Shown piece after piece: positions 20,346-30,161 of a DNA stretch of 64,000 bases; position 1 is the stretch's first letter, and the number at the start of each line of letters is the position of its first letter. This DNA comes from Symbiodinium natans (lineage: Eukaryota > Sar > Dinophyceae > Suessiales > Symbiodiniaceae), in assembly GCA_905221605.1 (NCBI GenBank), contig CAJNDS010001680.1, forward strand, positions 126,001-190,000, in the 5' to 3' direction. A program made the translations under genes and the position numbers. The notes beneath the pieces were generated by a model. The model worked only from the letters and a program-made list of their open reading frames with translations. It searched no databases and was not told the origin of the DNA.

Positions 20346-20445
20346 GGCAACGTTTGTCAGCACCGCTTGCAAGCTGTGCTAGCTTTGCTTGCCGCTCTAG
20401 AAGTGGGGACCACGCAGTGACTCCAATTGGTATTGGCTGGTGTAG

Positions 20446-20456
20446 GACCCTAAACC

Positions 20457-20488
<32 letters not shown>

Positions 20489-20520
20489 ACCCTAAACCCT
20501 AAACCCTAAACCCTATACCT
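20446..20520 (-). repeat. (CCCTCAA)n and CCCTAAA tract
   Basis: A block of five CCCTCAA variants followed by four CCCTAAA units, showing local amplification of a mutant unit. Confidence 0.9.
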
Positions 20521-20548
20521 TAAGGTTTAGGGGAAAGCAGGCATTCAC

Positions 20549-20791
20549 TTGAACTTTTCATGCCGGCAAGCTGAGAGGCTCAAACCTGTTTCACAGCTTG
20601 ACTCACACGGCCCGTGCGCCATCGTGCGCCCTTTTGGTCTGGCAGCGGCGAACTCCAACCCTTCAACCCTAAGCCTAAACCGGCGCACAGGCAGAACAAA
20701 TCCTCAATCCAACCCACCAAATTTCCAGAGTCTCGAAATCATTGAGAACCCGAATCCTTCAAAACCCTTCAGTGACCGCCCCAGATCTTAA
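20549..20791 (+). CDS. open frame, 80 codons, coding-like
   Basis: Frame NFSCRQAERLKPVSQLDSHG onward to TAA, preceded by GGGGAAAGCAG (acceptor-like) after a telomere unit. Asn/Pro/Ser-rich in the second half, with mostly C or G third positions in the first half. It ends just before a CCCTAAA array. No family is recognised. Confidence 0.35.
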   Translation: MNFSCRQAERLKPVSQLDSHGPCAIVRPFGLAAANSNPSTLSLNRRTGRTNPQSNPPNFQSLEIIENPNPSKPFSDRPRS

Positions 20792-20794
20792 GCA

Positions 20795-20855
20795 ACCCTA
20801 AACCCTAAACCCTAAACCCTAAACCCTAAACCCTAAACCCTAAACCCTAAACCCC
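20795..20855 (-). repeat. CCCTAAA array
   Basis: About eight perfect units. Confidence 0.95.
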
Positions 20856-20964
20856 GTCTGCGTGGGGAGACCAGCAGGTGGTGCACGGGGCCTTGTTTAG
20901 AGCCATGTTGCCTTCAGCTGCCGTCCATTAAGTCACAAATGGACGAGGCTGGTAGCAAAATGTA

Positions 20965-21170
20965 ATTCAAACAATAATAATAATAATATTGGTAATAATG
21001 ATAATAATAATAGTAATAATAATTCATAGTAATAGTAACAGTAATGGTAATAGTAATCGTAATCGTAATCGTAATAAAAGTAATAACACATACCAAAAAT
21101 AGTGATAATCATAATCATAATCATAGTAATAATATTAGTGATAGTAATAATAGTAATAATAATATATAAA
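20965..21170. repeat. imperfect AAT/AGT/ATC triplet block
   Basis: About 200 bp of AT-rich triplets (AATAATAGT, ATCGTAATCGTA). Tyr/Leu or Ile/Thr frames on the minus strand are artefacts. Confidence 0.9.
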
Positions 21171-21294
21171 GAAGGTGGGTCCAGCATCTTTTTGCGCGCT
21201 CACAGCCTTCTGAGGGTGTAGGAGTGGTTTTGGAAGTCTCCTCCGGAGGAAGTTGGGGACGTTGGCTTATTAGGGTTTAGGGTTTAGGGTTTAG

Positions 21295-21465
21295 GGCTGG
21301 GGCTTTACGACTACCACGCGGGTGAAGACGTGTGCGCAAAACACGCCCCACCAAAATGTCCACAGAGATCCTGGCCATGTGATTTTATTGCTCCCTTTTC
21401 GGACACCATTGCCCCGCGCGATACCACGACTTTTGCCTGGATATCCGCCTTAAACCCGAAAAACT
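21295..21465 (+). CDS. exon-like coding fragment, 57 codons
   Basis: After GGGTTTAG the frame LGLYDYHAGEDVCAKHAPPK continues CPQRSWPCDFIAPFSDTIAP, Cys-rich, until a C-strand telomere tract. Third positions are strongly G/C in the first half. No family is recognised. One of the longer spacer frames without an ATG. Confidence 0.35.
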
Positions 21466-21507
21466 CAACCCCAAACCCTACACCCTAAACCCTAAACCCT
21501 AAACCCC

Positions 21508-21920
21508 CTGTCTGCCCTTCGGGAGCACAGGAAGTCCGCCACCCCGAAGGGGATGCGGTGATGAGTCCAAGGCCTGCCTGGGGGGGTTATCTACTGCACT
21601 AGCTGTTTGGGTTTAGGGTTTAGGGTTTAAGGGTGCAGGGTGTAGGGTTTAGGGTTTAGGGTTTAGGGAGGGCAATAGTTTTTTGTCTTGCCTACTAGGC
21701 TATCGGGTTTTGCGAACTGGTTTTGCGCTTAGAGTAAGTGGCCTAAGCTTCCGTGCTTGCAAGATCTCAGGTAGGTTGCTTGCCGGTAATCCGCGGGACG
21801 TTCCTAAACCCTAAACCCTAAACCCTAAACCCTGAACCCTAAACCCTAAACCCTAAACCCTAAACCCTAAACCCTACCAGCATAGTTTGGATGTCAGAAT
21901 TGCAGCAGGGCTTGGGGGAG
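21508..21920 (+). CDS. two exon-like pieces flanking telomere tracts
   Basis: Piece 1 (about 21512-21598, CLPFGSTGSPPPRRGCGDES...) has phase-0 GT borders at its right end (GCT|GTTTGG). Piece 2 starts after CTACCAG at 21883 (HSLDVRIAAGLGGVK), also phase 0. The 285-bp interval between begins with TTTAGGG units and ends with CCCTAAA units. Short pieces; the join is tentative. Confidence 0.25.
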
Positions 21921-22163
21921 TCAAAGGGTTTGGGGTTTAGGGGTTTAGTTTGGGCTCTTGCTTTCATTCCCGGCCGGTTATTCGAGCCCGGATGTAGGGT
22001 CTTGCTTTACCCTAAACCCTAAGCCCTAAACCCTAAACCCTAAACCCTAAACCCTAAGCCTAAACCCTAAACCCTAAACCCTAAAGGAGGGAATACGGTT
22101 GAGTGGCTCCAGGACTGCCAGGCTCCCAAGGCCATTTAGGGTTTGGGGTGTAGGGTTTATATA

Positions 22164-22420
22164 CCCTTAAGGAGCAACAGGAGGGACCCCTGGAACGGAC
22201 CCTTAATCTTGTTCCCCTAAGGTAGCCCTTATATAAACACCTTATATAGCCCCTAAACCCTAAACCCTAAACCCTAAACCCTAAACCCTAAACCCTAAAC
22301 CCTAAACCCTAAACCCTAAACCCTAAGTAAGGTCTGAAGGCCCATACCTAAGTAGCCCCTCACTAAATCCTATATGCCCCGAAGGTCCCTTAGAAGGGTC
22401 CCTCCTTTATCCCTTGACAG
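22164..22420. mobile_element. MITE family E split by a CCCTAAA array
   Basis: Left arm AAGGAGCAACAGGAGGGACC...CCTTAATCTTG and right arm GGTCCCTTAGAAGGGTCCCT. A 75-bp CCCTAAA array (22252-22327) sits in the middle. The intact relative is at 38114-38268. Confidence 0.7.
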
Positions 22421-22647
22421 CCAATACATGAATCCGACAGCATCCTAAACTAGCCCTAGAGGTTTAGGGTTTAGGGTTTGGGTTTTGGGGTCTTAGGGTT
22501 TTAGGGTTTTGGGTTTTGGGGTTTGGGGGGCCCTAAATACACTGCTCCTTGGAGGCACTGGGGAGAGGCACGTGACAGAGTCCTCGTTGACAAAAAGGTT
22601 TCGGGTTTAGGGTACCCTAAACCCTAAGCCCTGAATGCTTTCTAACC

Positions 22648-22837
22648 CCAACCTGGCTCGGACACGGCAAGCTCGGCCGCAGGAACGCCGCGAGGTTTTC
22701 GCATATCTTCGTGGTGGCCGGGATCTGCAGTTTAGGGTTTAGGGTTTAGGGTTTAGGGTTTAGGGTTTAGGGTTTAGGGTTTAGGAGCTCACTTCGGGTG
22801 CGGCTTAGCAGGCCTAGGCTTGAACCTAGTTTTTTAA
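22648..22837 (+). CDS. two-exon fragment around a pure telomere-repeat intron
   Basis: Exon 22648-22729 (WLGHGKLGRRNAARFSHIFV...) and exon 22785-22834 (AHFGCGLAGLGLNLVF, stop TAA) are in compatible phase 1 if 22730-22784 is removed. That 55-bp segment is (GTTTAGG)7GTTTAG, starting GT and ending AG. Left of exon 1 is a CCCTAAA tract. Unknown protein; the second exon is weak by itself. Confidence 0.4.
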
Positions 22838-23329
22838 AAAAATATTTCCCTGAATCCCGTCTGGGGCCCCCAAACCTACCCCAGTTAGGGTTTTAGGATT
22901 TGACTAGGTTGGTTTTTGGGACATGTTTTATTTTCCTTATTTGAGGGACCCTATATATAGATATTTCTCAGAGGGTTTAAAGGCCAACCCAGTTGAGGCT
23001 TTCAGGGAAAAAGGGTCCTCAGTTGAAGCCCCTCCCGTGCCAGAACCACGCAGAAACCCTGAGAGAATCGTTCAGACAATCCCACGGAGTATTCCTGAAG
23101 TGGCGCCCCTAGAGACTCACGCAGAATATTGGCGTGTGTTTTTTTTTGTGTTTGTGCGCAAATAATACATTCTGTACGACGAGTGGCTTGGACACGGAGT
23201 GGTGAATGCATTGCAGACTGTACTATTAAACCACATGATGCGAATCATGCATGTTCCAAAAATTTTTAAAGCAACACAAAGATAACAGAATATGATGGTT
23301 GCATTTTTCGGGGTTGTGGCTCTTCCTAA

Positions 23330-23548
23330 ACAACCCTGAAAAAAAACGTCAGAGAAGATCCAAATTCACCTAGGGTGAAATTGTCTGATCTGAACGAAAC
23401 GCCGGACGGTGTCGCTTCTGAACGCGTCCAAAACAGCAAGGCAAAACAGCCACAGCGGCACAGCACACCACCGGATCGAGGTCAGAGAGAGAAAGAGGCA
23501 GACGAATCTAAAGGATCGATTGGGGCTTACCAAAAGAGAACCCTTTGA
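23330..23548 (+). CDS. hydrophilic open frame, 72 codons
   Basis: Frame VREDPNSPRVKLSDLNETPD continuing with Lys/Gln/Glu-rich sequence to TGA. No ATG near the start. Composition suggests a disordered charged segment. The reverse strand is also open, so the call is tentative. Confidence 0.25.
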   Translation, partial: TTLKKNVREDPNSPRVKLSDLNETPDGVASERVQNSKAKQPQRHSTPPDRGQREKEADESKGSIGAYQKRTL

Positions 23549-23584
23549 GGAACATTCTAAGGGCATTGCAAGGCCCCTAGCGTT

Positions 23585-23826
23585 CCTCGGGTTGGGGTTT
23601 GGAGTTTGGGGTTTAGGGTTTAGGGTTTGGGGTTTAGGGTTTAGGGTTTAGGGTTTAGGGTCTAGGGTTTAGGGTTTACAGCCAGCGAACCAACGATGCC
23701 CTATGTGTTTCGGCGCTTGGGCTTGAAAGTAGCGCGGGCCGAGGGCCTGGGATTCTACTTGGAAAGTTTAGGGTTTAGGGTTTAGGGTTTAGGGTTTAGG
23801 GTTTAGGGTTTAGGGTTTAGGGTGGT
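23585..23826 (+). repeat. two TTTAGGG arrays
   Basis: 23585-23680 (about 12 units with TTTGGGG variants) and 23762-23826 (nine near-perfect units). The second follows directly on a family A arm (CTACTTGGAAAG at 23755). Confidence 0.9.
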
Positions 23827-23856
23827 TGGGCAGTTTTCACGGGGTCAGAAGTACTT

Positions 23857-23964
23857 GGTAGCCCAGTGGTACCCTTGACCCTTTCTTTGGTTATGGGGTT
23901 CCCTTAAAAAATAGCCAACCCCAAAAAGGGTGCCCTTATTATATAATATGGTTACTGGGCTACC
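23857..23964. mobile_element. MITE family D, complete copy
   Basis: GGTAGCCCAGTGGTACCCTT at the left and AAGGGTGCCC...GGTTACTGGGCTACC at the right; 108 bp. Nested inside a family A element whose other arm ends at 24077. Confidence 0.85.
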
Positions 23965-24141
23965 AGGAGTAGGGAAACTCTACTTATAACCTTACCTATA
24001 CATATAATCCTCCTTGGTAACTCTACTCATAACCTTACTTTTTCCCCTACTTATAACGGCCCATGAACCTCCAAGTGCCTAGAATCACCGCTGCAGTCTA
24101 GGTGCAGAAAGGCTTCACGCATTCGGGCTGGGAGGCTAAGC

Positions 24142-24270
24142 CTAAGGGTCCATGTACCTAAAATAGGGAGTACTTGGGCCTTAAAGGACCTCTTATATAA
24201 GGCTTTTTTGGCCCAAGAATAGAAGAATGTGGGCCCAAGAATAGAATAATGTGGTACATGGACCCTTAGG
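24142..24270. mobile_element. MITE family C, complete copy
   Basis: TAAGGGTCCATGTACCTAAA...CTTGGGCCTTAAAGGAC and GGGCCCAAGAATAGAATAAT...GTACATGGACCCTTA. A 20-bp internal segment (GCCCAAGAATAGAA.AATGTG) is duplicated near the right end. Confidence 0.85.
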
Positions 24271-24349
24271 GTAAGCCCTGAACCCTACATGTTAACCCTC
24301 TTCGAATTATTCATTCAGGCCCATCCTAAACCCTAAACCCTAAACCCGC

Positions 24350-24685
24350 GGCTCCTTCTACTACTTCCTTCGTCCCAAGGACCCTGACATGGACCTCACA
24401 GACATATTGACTCGCGGGCGCTCCGACAGTTTGCATTTCGTGGTTTAGGGTTTAGGGTTTAGGGTTTAGGGCATTTTTCCACTCTCATCAATGAACCTTG
24501 AGAGGTGCGCAGTAGAGTTTTTTCACTTAAGCCAACACTTCAGAGTGTTTGTGACGCCGGCATGGAGCTCAGTTCCGGTTTCAAAAGAAGGGCTATTCTC
24601 CGCTATTGGGGAAGAGGGCCTAGGGTTGAGGGAGCTGAGGGTTTTTGAGGACTGTGATGTGAGATGGAGTCAGGGCACAGCATGA
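24350..24685 (+). CDS. two-exon gene model around a 27-bp telomere-repeat intron
   Basis: Exon 24350-24442 (31 codons, GSFYYFLRPKDPDMDLTDIL...) has about 77% G/C at third and 35% at second positions. Removing 24443-24469, a 27-bp (GTTTAGG)3GTTTAG segment, joins it in phase 0 to 24470-24682 (71 codons, ...MNLERCAVEFFHLSQHFRVF...), giving 102 residues to TGA. Without removal the frame stops at once in GTTTAG. The left border is a CCCTAAA tract. The protein is mixed, with no clear domain. A 27-bp intron would be exceptionally short, so an inactivated gene with an insertion is the alternative. Confidence 0.5.
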
Positions 24686-24745
24686 CTCATGGATTCATCC
24701 CTAAACCCTAAAGACTAAACCCTAAACCCTAAACCCTAAACATGG

Positions 24746-25046
24746 AGGGTTCAGACAAGGACAAGTCCTGGCATCGACATTGACATGCTCGACATGTCCA
24801 TAGATGCGCCCGGGATGATGGACGAGGCAGGCTTCGACCCCATCTAACCCTAAACCCTAAACCCTAAAGCAAAAACCCTAAACCCTAAAGCAAAAACCCT
24901 AAACCCTAAACCCTAAACCCTAAACCCTAAACCCTAAACCCTAAACCCTAAACCCTAAGCATGACAGCGTTGAAGGTGGTCGGTGCGTCGGGGCAGGCTG
25001 TATTTGCTACATTCTGCCTTTGGCAGCAGGCAGGTCCACGCCTGAC
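24746..25046 (+). CDS. two coding-like fragments separated by a CCCTAAA array
   Basis: 24767-24847 reads PGIDIDMLDMSIDAPGMMDE then AGFDPI and stops at the first TAA of the array; G/C is about 80% at third and 35% at second positions, a strong coding sign. 24961-25046 reads MTALKVVGASGQAVFATFCL then WQQAGPRLTP up to a TTTAGGG tract. The fragments meet the arrays without splice-like borders on the + strand, so they may be gene debris. Confidence 0.35.
24846..24960 (-). repeat. CCCTAAA array with AAAGCAAAAA interruptions
   Basis: About 15 units. The segment AAAGCAAAAACCCTAAACCC is repeated twice at the left end. Confidence 0.95.
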
Positions 25047-25424
25047 ACCCTTTAGGGTTTAGGGTTTAGGGTTTAGGGATGCAAAAAAGGGCAACCCTAA
25101 ACCCTCTTGAGCGTCAGTCAGTAAAAGGTGGGCGCTGAACTAAGACCCCACTATCGGGAAACGGTGGGGGGGGCTACGCGCAAAACCCCAAAGGGCTGAG
25201 TCTGAAAGCAGATTAGTAGGGTTTAGGGTTTAGGGTTTAGGGTTTTGGGGGGTTAAGGGGAGCACATATACCCCCCCCCCCCCTGTTCCAGTCGTCTTTT
25301 CTAACCACTCTCCCCAGCAGCATCCCACTTCTAAATGCAATCACGCCGGTTCAGGGTTTTGTGTGTATAGGGTCCTATCGCGATACCTAGCTTGGGGTTT
25401 ATGTATGCGTTACATGTATGACTG

Positions 25425-25790
25425 GTGTTTTGCAAGTGCGAGCCTCGTATATATAATATCGGGAAAAGAGGTTTGGTGTTCTTTTGTTCTGGTGTGTTTC
25501 TGGCTTCTTGCGTGGCGGTTTTGTCAAACAGGCAGGCCTTGGCCACATCTGAGGAAAGAAGCAAGAAGGACAAGTACTACAACAATGGTGTTCTTGCAGT
25601 TGCTTTCTTTTGCCAGGTTTGGGAAACTTTCTCAAATCCGAACCAGCTGACTTGTGAATGCAATGATGGTGACTTGATGACTTTTCGTGCTGGGCTTGTT
25701 GGTATGTCTTTAATCTGCAATTCCAGACGGAACAGGTGGCCTTGGATTGCTCGCGTGGAATCGTTTCTCGAACCCCGACACCCTAAACCT
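25425..25790 (+). CDS. coding-like frame with signal/anchor-type helix
   Basis: Open frame of about 120 codons before it runs into C-rich telomere DNA. It contains a hydrophobic stretch (LVFFCSGVFLASCVAVL) followed by a polar, Lys-rich segment and a Cys-containing region (NQLTCECNDGDLMTF). It looks like an exported or membrane protein. An internal TGCCAG|GTTTGG could be a donor. The part after about 25775 is translated telomere repeat and should be discarded. Unknown family. Confidence 0.4.
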
Positions 25791-25998
25791 GCAACCCTAA
25801 CCCCAAACCAAAAACCTCAAACCCCAAACCCTAAACCCCAACCCTTAACCCCAAACCCTAAACCCAAAACCCCGAACCTTAAACCCTAAACCCTAAACCC
25901 CAAACCCTAAACCCCAAACCCCGAACCTTAAACCCTAAACCCTAAACCCTAAACCCTAAACCCTAAACCCTAAACCCTAAACCCTAAACCCTAAACCC
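25781..25998 (-). repeat. CCCTAAA/CCCCAAA array
   Basis: About 30 units, degenerate to the left and near-perfect to the right. A duplicated block (CCCCGAACCTTAAACCCTAA) occurs twice, at about 25871 and 25919. Confidence 0.95.
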
Positions 25999-26104
25999 TA
26001 CTACTCGCACCTGAAAAACCCTCGAGCCCCAAGATCCATCTATGAGGCCGAGGCGCGGCAATACGACATCGTCGTGCACCATGCGGACCTCCAGCTTCGC
26101 TGCG
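25999..26104 (+). CDS. exon-like fragment with strong codon bias
   Basis: Open frame YYSHLKNPRAPRSIYEAEAR then QYDIVVHHADLQLRC, about 76% G/C at third versus 40% at second positions. It begins right at the end of a CCCTAAA array and ends TGCG|GTGTGG. Unknown; phase 1 at the right border. Confidence 0.4.
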
Positions 26105-26724
26105 GTGTGGGGGGGGTTAGGGGGGGTTTAGGGTTTAGGGTTTGGGGTTTAGGGTTTAGGGTTCCAGTTTAGTTAGGAGGGTTTAGTTAGGGGGGATGCG
26201 GGTTTAGTTGGGTTTGGGGTTAGGCAAAAGGTTTATGGTTTCGGGGAGGTGTACAGGATTCAATTTAGAGGGTTTGAGCTTGTAGGATTGTAGGATTTGG
26301 TACGTTGTGCGGCTTCGAAGATGTTTATGGAGGTCTTTTTTGGGGCGAATGGGTTGTGTTGCGGGGAACTTGGCTTCGCAAAGTTTTTGCATTCCCCTCA
26401 TGGTGCGAAGCAACTTCGCTGCATGATGAACACCAGCTCAAGGCTCTGAAAAATGGGCTGTCCATCATGTGGGTCCAAGCTGACTACTGACTTAGGCAAT
26501 AGTTAAACTTTACACTGTTTGGGTTTCCTTACTTAGTAGGAAGAACATGCTTTAACCTTCTCATTCCTTGGTTGTTGGAGAAGTAAGCAGACTATCGAAG
26601 TGCCTTCTTAACACCCGAGCCTAAAACCCAAGGCTGTTGGCTTTGGGTTTAGCGTCCCCTTCGCGACGGTGGGTTTCAAGGTTTGTGGGCTTTGTCTCTT
26701 CTTGTCCTTTGACGGTGGAGCAAA

Positions 26725-26823
26725 CTACCCAAAGGCTCCTATTATGTAGTTCCTTTTGGGGTTAGTTATAGGGGATTCTAATATTCTACCCCAAAAAGGT
26801 ACTACAAAGGAGCCTTTGGGTAG
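26725..26823. mobile_element. MITE family I, sharp inverted repeats
   Basis: CTACCCAAAGGCTCCT and AGGAGCCTTTGGGTAG are exact inverted repeats enclosing TTCCTTTTGGGG...CCCCAAAAAGG. 99 bp. No target duplication seen. The right flank is open as LRNGAAACACFKLALH. Confidence 0.85.
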
Positions 26824-27013
26824 CTTGAGGAATGGCGCCGCAGCGTGTGCCTGTTTCAAGTTGGCACTCCATATTTGAGTGAAGCTAGGACTTAGAGTAG
26901 GGCCCTTGTTCCGTGTTTCTTTAGGTCTGCGTAATAGTTGAGCTCCTTGAAACCAAAAAAGGGAACTCTAAACCCTAAACCCTAAACCCTAAAAAGGGAA
27001 GTGGGCACAGGAA

Positions 27014-27316
27014 CCTCAGTCGCCAGCGAGCCCATATCCAGACTTCCAACAGTCGAGCATTGGGATGATCTTCGGAACCGGCGTGTCTTGGCGAGCTTCA
27101 AGCTTCTGGTTCAGGGCCTAGGGTTTAGGGTTTAGGTTTTAGGGTTTAGGGGTTGAGAGGTTTAGGGGTTTAGGGGTTTAGGGGTGTAGGGGTTGAGGGG
27201 TTTAGGGGTTTATGCATGCTATCCTTGCGGACATCCCAGGCGCATCCACGGCTGAGACAACTAGCCCTTTAGCTAGGGTGAAAGAAAAACAGAAGACCGA
27301 CCAAAAACAATTCGGG
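27014..27316 (+). CDS. two exon-like pieces around TTTAGGGG units
   Basis: 27017-27113 reads SPASPYPDFQQSSIGMIFGT and onward; 27213-27316 reads MHAILADIPGASTAETTSPL and onward through a Lys-rich end. Telomere variants lie between and after them. Phase between the two is not resolved. Confidence 0.3.
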
Positions 27317-27529
27317 GTTTAGGGGTTTAGGGGTTTAGGGTAGAGGCTCTAAGGCTAGAGGCCCTGTAACGGACTCCTACAAGGAACCGCGCTAGACCCC
27401 TAAACCCCTTAAACCCTCAACCCTTTAATCCTTAAAACGCTAAAAACGCGCAACCCTGAACCCGGAGATGCTATCCTTCAGATCGGCCGCTCGAGCCAAC
27501 GCACGCCCCCACGCGTGCGCGCGCGCGGG

Positions 27530-27549
27530 CGGGGGGGGGGGGGGGGGGT
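27530..27549. repeat. poly-G tract
   Basis: About 19 G after a GCGC-rich stretch. (TA)n follows at 27790-27812. 27560-27960 is otherwise AT-rich, with nothing recognised. Confidence 0.9.
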
Positions 27550-28149
27550 GAGGGTTTAGAAGGTTTAGAAGTTTAGGGTTTATAGGGTTATGCCGCAAGA
27601 AAGCACGCTCCTTATCAATCATGGTATCGTTGTTTGTTTTCTCGCAACTAGTTGTTGTTAATGTCAGCCGATGCTGAGTTGAATTTTACTGTACAGATGT
27701 GGTTAAGATAAAGGTGCACATGCAGATAAGGCACTTACATGTACATTTAAATGATAAGATAGACTAAAGGTACGAATGTACGTCTGCGTATATGTATATA
27801 TATATATATACATACATACATAGATACCTGAATGAACAGATACATCTTCGGGTATGTGTCTCCACATACATCTATTCGTAAAAATCGTAATATTACTAGT
27901 AGAATAATATAACCATAGGAATGTATCAACAAGGATAGACGAAGTTATGCGGACAGGACCCGATTTCAAAAGGGCTTAGGCGGTTTAGGGGTGTAGGGTG
28001 TCGGGTTGATCGAAAGCTTTGGACGCCCAAGGCGGGTTGGTCCGTACGCTTTGGGTCTCTCTTTGCTGCGGAAAACTGTTTTTTATTATTTATCTGCAGC
28101 CTTTGCTTGAGGCTGCAGTTAGGGTGGCTTTAGCTTGAACAAGCCTGTG

Positions 28150-28250
28150 TTAAGTTTTGAGAACATTCCACTGATGTTGCCGTCTGCGCAGGGTTTCTGC
28201 GTATGGTGTTTGAGAACATTCCACTGATGTTGCCGTTTGTGCGGGGTTTC
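28150..28250. repeat. tandem pair of a 63-bp unit
   Basis: GAGAACATTCCACTGATGTT with GCCGT.TG..C.GGGTTTCTGCG occurs at about 28158 and again at about 28211, nearly identical. Confidence 0.8.
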
Positions 28251-28393
28251 TGCGTGGTGTGGGATAGTAGGTTTGGCGTGGGGTGGGGGGGGGGGGGGTA
28301 GTGTTTCTTGGAAATTGGGCCCGGTGATACTGGTGGGTTTGAGGACGGTGGTGGGGGTTTAGTGGCCTCTGCTGCGTTCAAGCTGGGCTCTGC

Positions 28394-28586
28394 CCAAACC
28401 CCAAACCCCAAACCCTAAATCCCAAACCCCAAACCCTAAACCCTAAACCCTAAACCCCGAACCCCAAACCCCAAACCCAAACCCTGAACCCTAAACCCCA
28501 AACCCTAAACCCTAAACCCTAAACCCTAAACCCTAAACCCTAAACCCTAAACCCTAAACCCTAAACCCTAAACCCTAAACCCTAGC
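28394..28586 (-). repeat. CCCTAAA/CCCCAAA array
   Basis: About 27 units, the right half near-perfect. Confidence 0.95.
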
Positions 28587-28593
28587 CTGTCCA

Positions 28594-28671
28594 CTCTGAG
28601 GTGTTGGAGATGGACCTCGATCCAGGGAACCTCGATCGGCAGACGAGCCTCCTGGATTTGGGACTGTTAAG
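28594..28671 (+). CDS. exon-like fragment between array and MITE
   Basis: Open frame VHSEVLEMDLDPGNLDRQTS then LLDLGLL with coding-type bias. It runs straight into the first arm of a family E element (AAGGGGTAGTAAGGAGGGAC), which is itself cut by a TTTAGGG array at 28699. Unknown. Confidence 0.35.
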
Positions 28672-28695
28672 GGGTAGTAAGGAGGGACCCCTAAA

Positions 28696-28808
28696 ACGGT
28701 TTAGGGTTTAGGGCTTAGGGTTTAGGGTTTAGGGTTTAGGGCTTAGGGTTTAGGGCTTAGGGTTCAGGGTTCAGGGTTTAGGGGTTTAGGGGTTTAGGGG
28801 TTTAGGGT
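28696..28808 (+). repeat. TTTAGGG array abutting a MITE arm
   Basis: About 16 units (TTTAGGG, CTTAGGG, TTTAGGGG) starting directly at the family E arm GGGACCCCTAAAACGG. The rest of the MITE is absent. Confidence 0.95.
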
Positions 28809-29159
28809 CTGGGATCCGCCTGTAAGCCCCACAAAATTCGCAGATATCCGTAAATGAGGGTTCAATGTGCGTACCCCCCACCCCCCCCCTCCTGCAAAAT
28901 AGAAAACATCCGTCCACCGGAACCGCCCAAATCACGTCCAAGCCTGGAGGTTTTGGCTAGTTCCTCTGCAGGGCCTAAGTAAGGTTATCACCAAGCATAG
29001 TTATACTTGCCCTACTTACAACGCTACTGAGAACGATTCCGGGCCCTGCCATGAATTAGACGAACCTTACAGCACCATCCTTCCCACTACCCATGAACCA
29101 TAAACCCTATACACCCTACACCCTAAACCCTAAACTCCCTAAACCCTAAACCCTAAACC

Positions 29160-29287
29160 CATCAACAAAGTAACAGCTTCCAAGGCTTCTTCGGCCCGGT
29201 GTCCTCCGGGGCCCATTCCCCAGCCATGCGCTGGATCCACAGCGGGGGTGACTCCCCGGGCGAGAACTCCACCGAGCTCCTTGGGCT
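29160..29287 (+). CDS. exon-like fragment with strong codon bias
   Basis: Frame HQQSNSFQGFFGPVSSGAHS then PAMRWIHSGGDSPGENSTEL, nearly all C/G third positions. Left border is a CCCTAAA tract; right border is GGGCT|GTAGGGTTTAG, where the telomere tract supplies a GT. Unknown family. Confidence 0.45.
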
Positions 29288-29788
29288 GTAGGGTTTAGGG
29301 TTTAGGGGGTTTAGGGCTTTGGGGTTTAGGGTTTAGGGAGTTTAGGGTTTAGGGGGTTTAGGTTAGGGGGCTTAGGGTTTAGGGTTTAGGGTCAAAATAA
29401 AGGAAGGTTTAGGGTTTTACAGTCGAACCCCGAAGACAGAACATTTTTCCTGTGCTGCTTGGGGGGAAAAGGAAACAAAAAAAAGCTGGGGATTTGCATG
29501 TTCTAGACATGTGACTGAAAGCAATTTGCTGGTTTTCCTTTGCCAGAAGCCATGTTGGTGGGGGCTCGTGGGCTGTTGGTTGTGACAGGAGCCGGGCCCT
29601 AAACTGTAAACCCTCTTGTTGGCTTTCAAAAACAGACAGAATCTGTAGACAGCCACCAATCGCACTTTGGGGTATGGCCAGCCGCATCGCTGTGGTATCG
29701 CCGCTCGTATCGCCGCGGCCAGGAACTCGCAAACACCAAAACCGCGCAAGGCTGCGCAAAACAATGCGACCGACCACTGTGTCACCAG

Positions 29789-29885
29789 CGGTTCATTGGG
29801 GGGAAAGTTGGTTTTCTGTGCAAAAAGGACCTGTTGCATACTTGTTTTGTGTGCTTGAATCCCAGCAGTTCATTGGGGGGAAAGC
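29789..29885 (+). repeat. 20-bp direct repeat pair
   Basis: GCGGTTCATTGGGGGGAAAG at 29789 and GCAGTTCATTGGGGGGAAAG at 29866. The region 29410-29900 has overlapping open frames on both strands with no clear winner, so no gene is called. Confidence 0.75.
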
Positions 29886-30161
29886 CAAATGTTATGACTC
29901 CGAGAAATAAGTCACAACGTCCTGTTCCTTGGGGGTAAGCTTCCGCCACTGCAATTGTAATACTTCGGGGTCTGACTGTAGTGTTGAGGGTTGAGGGAGT
30001 CCAGCTTTAAAAGGGATTTGTGGGCTGAACAAAGGGTTTAGGGTTTGAGGGTCTCGGGGTTTCGGGTTTACGGGCTGTTTTTGTTGTTCCTCACCTTCGG
30101 TGTGGGGTTGTTAGATTTTAAACTCAACTCTTCTCCTCGCCGGAAAGCTTCTCCTCGCCCG

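Noticed and set aside
19430-20372. Leu/Pro/Thr-rich minus-strand frames and Gly/Ser/Arg plus-strand frame
   Set aside because: They arise from imperfect triplet repeats, which stay open in several frames.
29409-29839. Overlapping 122- and 140-codon minus-strand frames
   Set aside because: Two frames of the same strand and one of the other are open together with no clear bias, so none is supported.
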